Source: Isoetes taiwanensis
Taxonomy: Eukaryota > Streptophyta > Lycopodiopsida > Isoetales > Isoetaceae
Assembly: GCA_021234155.1 (NCBI GenBank)
Contig: JAJEKV010000037.1
Location: forward strand, 2,782,631-2,846,630
Direction of reading: 5' to 3'
DNA: 64,000 bases
The first letter of the stretch is position 1. Every line of letters begins with the position of its first letter. The notes under the pieces were generated by a model that was not told the origin of the DNA, did no database searches, and saw only the letters and a list, made by a program, of their open reading frames with translations. Positions 56,884 through 64,000 of this stretch are shown here, piece after piece. A program made the position numbers and the translations under genes.

Positions 56884-58149
56884 GATGGTCCGGTAATTGG
56901 TCGGGCAATGCGGGTCTCGTGCCTTATAGATTGGGACAACCCTGCTAGTGGTCCATTGCGGGGGAAAATCTTCCCGCAATGCCTTGTTGAACATGTCTGT
57001 CAGTACCGGCGCCATGGATGGTCTTGCCCACTTGAGTAAATCTGCCTGCATGTCATCAAGGTCTGGTGCTTTTCCATTGGCTAGACGTTGTAGCCCATGT
57101 GCTACCTCTGCCTCCGTGATTTCCGGTACGGAGCCCTGCTCTGGGGGGAGGGGAGGGGGGGAAAGAGGAGGGGACGAGGTAATGCCGCCCGTGCACCCTC
57201 AGGGTTGTAGAGCTGCTGCAGGTATTGCCCCCACTGGTCTGGAGTGCTGTTTCCTGTGGGCGGCACTGGCCTCCTGAGCAGTCTCCGCCAGAATGTCCTT
57301 GGATGACGTTCCAGAAGGAAAAACATTTCATGTTAATGGGCTACAATGTACCTGCCTTTCTAGCCTTAAGGAAAGTGTGGTATTGCTTCACTGCATCTGA
57401 GTGTAGAGCAGGGTCTGTGACTTGGGGGAGAGCATTTGCGTTCTTTGCACTCGGCACCGAACCACTGGTTACGCGGAAAGGCCGTAGCTCTCGAGGTTTG
57501 CCTGGAGCAACTTCTCCCAAAACACCTCTCTGCAGCAGCCCCGAGGACGTCAATGAGCCTCCATGCCTGCTGCTTCAGCGTTGAGCATTGTGAGATGCTT
57601 GCCGGATTCTCCGTAAGCATTTGGGAGTAAGTAGGAGTGCGCTCATAGTCCAGTCTAAGCTAGAGCATACGAGGAGGTGTTGGAGAACCGTCTGGAGCAA
57701 CTTGCCAAGCCAGCTGCAAGTAAAGCGGCAGGTGGTCTGAGTCCATCTCCTCATCCCTACCAGCTGTGACCACTCAAAAATGTTTGACTAGATGCATGTC
57801 CTGCTCGGCCACCAAAACATAGTCTAACACGCTGGATCCACCTCCCTGGTTCTCCTGCCTGCAAGTGTGCTGGCTGGAGGACGACCACTGTGCTAGTCCA
57901 TTGCAAATCACAAGCTCAAAGATACTGCAAAGCAGTAACAACTGCCTCCCATAGCATGAGACTTGAATGTCAGCTGATACCCGTGGTCAAGCTCCTGCTG
58001 AAGGGCTCAGCTACAACACATCATCTGTGAGAGGGTCAAATCTCATCGGCTGTTTCGTGCCAGTGCGGGCATTGAAGTCTCCAACGAGCATGACCCTACC
58101 CTGCTGCTTGTGCTGCTACACGTCATCGTATAGATCGATATAGCGCTCA

Positions 58150-59720
58150 GACTCTGTTTTTTATATGTTTTTTGGCTATGGAGGGTTTGTTATCGAGGTG
58201 CTTAGGTTGGGTAGTTTGCTTAGTTTTGGGGTTTCTTTTCTCTGTTTTCGTCGGAGCACTCGAGAAGCAAAATAACGCCCCCTCTGTGGCAAAGACCCTA
58301 TTTCGGAGCTAAATTCAAGCAGGCGCAGAAGTGCCAGAGTTTTTGGAGGGGATATATTTCGAGAACTCTACTTGTGGGAGTGATTCAGAAGCAAATATGC
58401 AAGAAATCTATTTATTTCTTTTGTTGTGGGTTCATAATAGCATTCTTAGGTCAGATCCTATGATAGCATTTTCTTTTTCGGAGTTCTTGCCCTTCTATTT
58501 TTGCATGCATATCTATCAAGGTTTTGATTCGTTATTTTTTGTTCCCTTTTGGATGAAACCAGATAGGATTTCTGATGGCTTAAGTAGTGCTTCATTTGCC
58601 AGACTTGAAGAAACTGCTCCAGCAGAGGTGCACTCCCTTATTCCTAAGCTTGTTTCTGGCCCACATCGTGAAGAAGGAAATGCGGCTGCAGATGTTCTGA
58701 AAAGATTGTAGCATAACCATGAAATTTTCGAGAACCCAATCCCAGATTTAAGTGCTTCAAGGAACCCAAATTCTGCAAGTTACAAATTTTGTTGCTGCAT
58801 TCTTCGTACCTTTGCAGTTCATTATTTTATGTGCTGCAGAAGAGGAGTTCTCTGTGCAGGAGCTGACGTTTTTGTGCTCTTCTAAACTCTGTTCCAAACT
58901 CTCTGTTGTTAAAGTATTTACTGTAATGCATTGACTTGTGTTTACTGGCCCAGAGGAGACAAAGTTTTGCATCTGGCGAGATATTTTGCACATTGTCAAT
59001 ACGAATGGGAAATTTGTACAATGATTACTAGAGCTGAGTGGAAGTTTACGCACTAGTTTTTTAGTATGGAGTGCTGAGGTGTCTTTGTCCCTTCGGGGCA
59101 CTCTTTTTCCTCACTACTCGTCTTGTATCATTGCCATTCTTTTAATATAAGTGTCTCAGTTCTTCAAAAAAAAAATAAAAATAAATGTCTTGAGCAGATT
59201 TAAGATAAATGTCCTCTAAAGGTCCTAAGCAGCTCCAAGTGGCAGGGATACTTTTATGAACAATTGCATAAACAAAGCTTGACATTATTGAAAGCTTGAA
59301 AACATTGTGTTATGAAGCATGAAAAAAAGCTTCCATTATTAATTACGCTACATTATATATATTTTTAATAGTAATATAATTTAGGCAGGGAGGGAATTGA
59401 TGCTATAGGAGGTTAAGCTATGCAAATGTACCTCTTACAACCTTGAAAATTTGTCACACAAAAATGATGATTAGAAAATTGATGAACAAAGATTCAAAAT
59501 TCAAAGCTTATGTTATATGTTCATATGATGACGTTTGTGCCCCTTAGCAAACACCATGTCCTTAGAAGACGTGCCTTTAGAAATCATATATTAATTACAA
59601 TGTTCAAGGCTAGCGCGTGATCACTTGTGACCATCCCACATATAACCCTTAAAAGTCTTCAAGGTTAATACCTATGTATGACACACATGACCACAAGTCT
59701 CAAACGACCACAAGTCTTAG
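58150..59720. other. Unassigned transcribed-looking region ending in an A-rich run
   Basis: A plus-strand ORF (58331-58711) ends SFARLEETAPAEVHSLIPKL … ADVLKRL and could be a terminal exon. A possible acceptor (ATGAAACCAG near 58562) precedes the last part. Its family is unknown. TTTTAATATAAG and an A-rich run near 59150-59185 follow and could be a poly(A) site or the 3' end of a plus-strand LINE. The rest to 59720 shows nothing. Confidence 0.3.
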
Positions 59721-60180
59721 GCGGCCTTAGTTGTGACGTTCCAGCACAGTATACGGTCCCAGGACGTATACTGTACTGCCTCGTCACGCGTACACGCCAT
59801 CCCGATTGACGTGTACGCCGACGTATAGCCAAGCAAGTAGCACCCTAGGGGGCAACTTGCAAGGTGTGTACATTTATTCATGTGCACATTTATCCATGTA
59901 TACAGATTTATCCATGTGTACACTTTATGCCACTTAGTTAATAAAGGCAAGTGGGCCACACCATTTATCCCACATGCTCAAAGGGATAATGGGAAACCCT
60001 AGCCCTAACCCTTAGTCTATATAAGTATAGGAAACCCTAACTTTCCATTTTCGTCCACAGCCTTCTAGGGCTCTGTTTTGCTTGTTCCAAGGGCCAATCT
60101 CGCCTCCCAAAGTCTGTCTGAGCAGTCTAGCTCATCAGCTTCCCTTTCTAGTTTCATCTTCTAGCAGTTCTGCAGTATGG
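59720..60180 (+). promoter_or_regulatory. LTR-like or promoter-like block with inverted and tandem repeats
   Basis: Two short inverted repeats lie in a row: CAGTATACG … CGTATACTG (about 59747-59773), and CGTACACG … CGTGTACG. Then a ~19-bp unit TTTATCCATGTGTACA recurs about three times (59868-59927). A good TATA box, CTATATAAGTATAGG, is at about 60017. The layout (repeated upstream elements, then TATA, then a leader) is typical of a retroelement LTR, but no second copy or internal domain is present, so it may be a solo or truncated LTR. Confidence 0.45.
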
Positions 60181-62990
60181 TCGAGTTTTTTGATAACTTA
60201 TATCTAAAAATTTACATCCTGTAAGCATTTGTATAAGATGTTGCAAAGACAAAAGGAAATTGCTTACTTCAAAATGAAGCTACTGAAGTCTATTTGACAT
60301 CTAATTAATTGCGCAGCTATTTCTAGAACTCTCTTTCCCCATTCACCCCAGAATATCTGATTCATGGATGCTCCACTGACATTTCGAAATGTGTAGGTCT
60401 GCGGTGTAATCTTCAACACCACCTCTTTGAATATGAAGGCAAATACACGTATGGGGATGAAAGCCTTCACCCCACCTCAAACACCACCTCTCTCAGTCAT
60501 TGTCTTTCCTACTTCCCTTGTGAGTAGACAACGATAAGCAGGAACTATGTCCATGCCATCAATACCTCTGGATATAGTAAGTAATGTTGGTGCATCCACA
60601 AGGCTAATTTTCCTGTGCTACCACTTGGTATTGTATAATGATATTTGTGAAACCAGACACCTGTGTCCCTTAAAGAAGACAAAGCAACATTAACATATAA
60701 CAAATTGCCAACAACATGAAGATGGATCTTCAATACACTTGTTATGCTTTGAGCTGGAACTTTGTTCTTAAATTCAGAGGAACAAATACAGTTGGTATCT
60801 AACTTTGGAAAACTCGAACTGTTTGCAATAGCTTGAGTCATCATATCTTGTGGGCCATAAGCGTGTTCAATTACAAGCTCATCCACACATTTGCCACCTT
60901 CTCTAAGCAGAAAGCCGACAACACTTGCCTTCCAATGTGCGGCCAAATCATTAAGCTTTCTTTTTTTCACAGCGAATTTGCCACGTTGGCTTGGTCTGAT
61001 TGTCACCCAAGATCTAATAGATACATGCATATCAATCCATTTACCACTAATCATCTGTTGTATTTCTCAAAATAATTTGACTAACTTCTGGCCATTTTCC
61101 AGCCATAGCTTATTAGCATGTACACAATCTATTCCTCACAATTCAAAAGTCTTTAAAAACTGCATGAGTAACAATTGTACCAAGATATCCTATGGAACTC
61201 GTGATGATCAAATAGACGTATATCATGGTAGGATATCCATAGCAGGGACGAAAAGGTCTTGAAGAAGTCCCGTGCATGGCTGACGTGGTTAAATGATGTC
61301 ATACAAAGCTCCTACCAAATGCAAATTTCATATAATTGAGATAGCAAAGATTATAACAAAAATTTTGTAAGTACAGAGCTTATGCTATAAGTAATCTATC
61401 AACAACTTCTTGATTCTCTGTTTGCTATAAAATTTCAATTTAAGATATATCAAAATCCATATGCATTGCTCAGCAAAAAGGGTATTCTTTTCTTACAGTT
61501 TTAGACTGCTGCCGTGTTTGGAAAGCTGAGAGCATATTAATGATCTGAATCATCTTTGGAAGCCACAAATTCTATCCAAAAAATTCTATGGTGCTTTAAA
61601 GTATAGAAGAAAATTTACCTTGACTAATAATTACTTTTTAGCTTTACGCAGAACTCCCAAACAATCTAACAACGATAAATAGAGAATTGCCTTGCAAATC
61701 TATTTCTCATATTTGAATCAATCCATTGCACGATTCACGAAACATTCTGCAACGAGCCCTTGCTAACTGAAAGCTCAATTCAAATTTGAGGATGGATTGA
61801 TGTGCAAAGAGTCTCTCTTAGCATATAAATTTGTAAATGAACATGAAATAAATTAGAGGACATCCTCAATGATTTGAAGAATCATTGCACATATAAGCAC
61901 TTTACAAAAAAAGAGTTCAATACCTAGGACCGAGCATCGTCACTTTAACCCTAGAACATCATCTCTATCTCTTTCCTCCATAAGACATCCTGAGTTCGGG
62001 AGGGAAGAATCAACTGAAATCTAGGGCCTAAACTTTGGGCCCGAAATTGTGGGAGACATTAATGTTACATAATAAATACAAAATTCATTCAATTAAATAA
62101 GTGGTTGAGGTGCCACATAGTATTGGAATTCAATCAACTACAACTTAAATTTCATTGGCTAGTCTCAAGTGCTGATGTGGAATTTTTGGATTCCTTATTA
62201 GGATAAAATCAAATTTCAAAAAAACTCTAATCTGTGCAAATCAACCAGCTCCTCGACTCAAAAGACATCCTTCCTAGTCCTTAAAAAGCTCCTTTCACTA
62301 TACTTTCATATTTCCTTTTCTTTTATGGATGATATGAGCAACCATTGGAGTTCCATTTGCTGACATAGCCATGCTTGAAATCTGGACATTGTGTTCATAG
62401 AAAGGTTGGACAAATAAAGAGACAATCTGCTTCTTTTCCTTGGGGAAGAAGCAATGCCCCGAACGTTCCATGAAACAATATTCATAATACTGAATTGGGA
62501 TATTCCACTTCCATACTCACTACCTATGTGTCTAGCACATCAGCTCCAAAATATTATTCTCCTGGAAGATCTGCCCAATTGCAATTCTTCGTGGAGGAGA
62601 GACTCCTCTCTGCTCCATCCTCCCCATATATTGTGCAGCTCCACCATGATTCTCTATTGGTGAGGGAGAGCCTCCACTCCACTATACCATCCCATATGCC
62701 TCTTATGTGGAAGTGACAGCCTGATTTGCACAGTGAGCATATTTATTTCTTGCAGTTTTTTTCAAACTGACTCACTTGCAATCCAGTTGTAGCAACATCA
62801 TCGAAAAGAGTGTCATGGGTCTCTCTAGTAGTGGAAGGAGCACTAGAAGCCACATTTGTTGTATTTGCGCAAGACATGGACTAAGAAGGAAGAGAGGCGG
62901 GCGGTGTAGAAGTATTGGGAATAGAAGCGGTCGGTGTAGTATTGAGCTATATATTTTAAATGAGGTGCACCCTAGACTACCACAATTGTC
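60181..62990. other. Gene-poor region with an unidentified minus-strand ORF
   Basis: A 169-codon minus ORF at 60545-61054 contains KRKLNDLAAHWKASVVGFLL, ELVIEHAYGPQDMMTQAIA and GVWFHKYHYTIPSGSTG. It has protein-like composition but no recognised family; it may be a gene or transposon fragment. The remainder to 62990 is AT-rich with only chance ORFs. Confidence 0.35.
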
Positions 62991-62994
62991 GGAT

Positions 62995-63247
62995 TCGGCA
63001 TTCTTACGATCCAGATCGTATATTGGGGCCTCTGGGCACCTCTCGTTTCGCTTATAGTCATTTCTGATTGGAGGCGCCTATGATTTTGAAATATGAAATA
63101 CGATTTCACTTAAGGTTTTGAGGGAATATCGAACCTCTATACGGCTTTGCCTAAGATTTTAGAATATGAAATATGGAGGCTCGAACCTCTACCATAATAA
63201 CTTAATGACCTAATAAGACTACGTTAACCAATGTACCCAATGAGCTA
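62995..63247 (-). mobile_element. SINE candidate with tRNA-like head
   Basis: On the minus strand TAGCTCATTGGGT (63235-63247) fits the polymerase III A box, and GAGGTTCGAGCC (to 63178) fits the B box. The spacing of about 48 bp is wider than in a tRNA. A second GAGGTTCGA-like copy lies near 63130, and AAATATGAAAT is repeated on either side, suggesting an internal duplication. The 3' end is not defined. Confidence 0.45.
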
Positions 63248-63364
63248 ATGTGATTATTTTTTATCTTGAATCTATGCTATTTTTATAACAACCATTCAAT
63301 TGTTTTAGGAATATATGGTCTATAGTTTCAGGAATTGTTATTTTTCACATCCATATCAAATCCC

Positions 63365-63664
63365 TTAGGAACCCCCTGTTATTTTGCTACATATGGGCAT
63401 GTGGGGGATAGTGGCATGACGATCCCTCTTAGCTTGAAATTTTGCAAACATTGATAGCTGAGGAAATAAGAGAGCAAGCCGAGGACCATTTAACAATTTC
63501 AAGTCAAACTTAAGAAACATAGGGCCACTTTTAATCACAACAGACTCTGACAAAACATAACCACGGGGAAGTGGCACACAGATCTTTGCCCCATCAACAA
63601 TGGAGTGGGCCAAGTGAGTGCCCAAACCATTAGCAATGTTAATGAGAAACTCAGGGACCAACAA
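63365..63664 (-). other. Possible LINE ORF1-like fragment
   Basis: The minus frame reads VPEFLINIANGLGTHLAHSI … AKICVPLPRGYVLSESVVIK. The GLGT and VCVPLP…LP…V pattern resembles the nucleic-acid-binding ORF1 region of plant LINEs. The expected C-terminal zinc knuckle is not intact. This is a weak assignment; the last 330 bp of the window show nothing recognisable. Confidence 0.25.
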
Positions 63665-64000
63665 GTCGGGAGGAAGATTAGAAATTGTACCAGCAAGGCA
63701 TTTTCAAAGCATTGAGCACGTTTAGATTTCACAAATCATCCACTTCCTTCTTCAACTTCTCTGCCTGATTTCACTTTTGCCTCAAACTGTTGTTTATATT
63801 TATAAATACGGTAGAGCATGATGTCCAAATAGGGGCCCTTGCTTTCCTAAGTGCTACTTTGAGAGGGATCGCCAAATTTATGCAAATGTATGACACCATT
63901 TCTGTTTCTTAGATTTATCTGTATGTAAAGATGGTGATATTTCATCTCATTTCAGACGTGCTTTTGATCAAATTTAGCTTTCTCTCTTCTGGCACTTTCT

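Larger units (their letters stand above)
55464..58140 (-). mobile_element. Decayed non-LTR retrotransposon (LINE) with APE endonuclease and RT
   Basis: On the minus strand an APE-type endonuclease (about 57700-58140) shows GRVMLVGDFNARTG, SVLDYVLVAEQ and DSDHLPLYLQL. The linker and RT follow: NGKAPDLDDMQADLLKWA (57020-57080), MISSVFGKLLAGIL, GFRPRHSTIDHIFTLRTL, YYCFVDFTKAF, IGVRQGCPLSPTLFGMYIDQ and the catalytic LIYADDVDLLA. A C-terminal region (55464-55889) continues with LFKVLVEPVLLSGIEVWG. Frameshifts and stops separate the blocks, and a 322-bp MITE splits the RT. The RT motifs do not look like the common plant L1 clade. The element nicks target DNA and copies its RNA there. Confidence 0.88.

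Noticed and set aside
57056-57630. Several overlapping ORFs on both strands in G/C-rich LINE sequence
   Set aside because: They are shadows of the decayed LINE frame between endonuclease and RT.
63178-63247. Functional tRNA gene on the minus strand
   Set aside because: The box spacing is too long and no cloverleaf could be drawn, so a SINE head is more likely.

Overview
The window is nuclear DNA of a land plant from a transposon-rich region. Plant markers are a complete glycerol kinase gene with GT-AG introns, a leucine-rich-repeat/malectin receptor kinase, fragments of a plastid-type pyruvate dehydrogenase E2 gene, and a Copia element primed by initiator tRNA-Met. The species cannot be fixed from sequence alone. 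The unusual Gypsy and LINE types make a non-flowering plant plausible, but that is only an inference.

Layout. (1) 1-14274: a Ty3/Gypsy LTR retrotransposon with near-identical LTRs of about 2.5 kb. Its gag-pol genes are broken, and a 3.2 kb block between gag and pol carries an antisense, intron-containing fragment of a host E2 gene. (2) 14275-24344: a minus-strand FANCI (Fanconi anaemia I) gene remnant, interrupted in an exon by a Copia element (16528-22474, 5-bp target duplication GATGC). A 0.5 kb MITE lies in the neighbouring intron, and one downstream exon has two nonsense codons. (3) 24345-28451: intergenic DNA with a diverged 0.2 kb direct duplication. (4) 28452-31412: an apparently intact two-exon LRR-malectin receptor kinase with a non-RD kinase domain. 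(5) 31413-43620: gene-poor DNA with a LINE tail bearing a target duplication, a MULE-like element (33569-34922) whose inverted arms are built from a 20-bp palindrome, a SINE candidate, several short duplications and two unidentified exon-like segments. (6) 43625-49010: a decayed chromovirus-like Gypsy on the minus strand, preceded by a decayed ORF of unknown family. (7) 50150-51391: a foldback element saturated with AAAATCGC/GCGATTTT, ending about 260 bp upstream of the glycerol kinase start. (8) 51650-53856: a four-exon glycerol kinase gene (NHO1/GLI1 type), intact. (9) 55464-58140: a decayed LINE with APE endonuclease and reverse transcriptase, split by a 322-bp MITE. (10) 58150-64000: gene-poor DNA with an LTR-like promoter block, a tRNA-like SINE head and unidentified ORFs.

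Only two loci look functional: the receptor kinase and glycerol kinase. The rest is mostly nested mobile elements and host-gene debris. The order of some insertions can be read directly: Copia into FANCI, and a MITE into the LINE. No tRNA, rRNA or CRISPR was seen.
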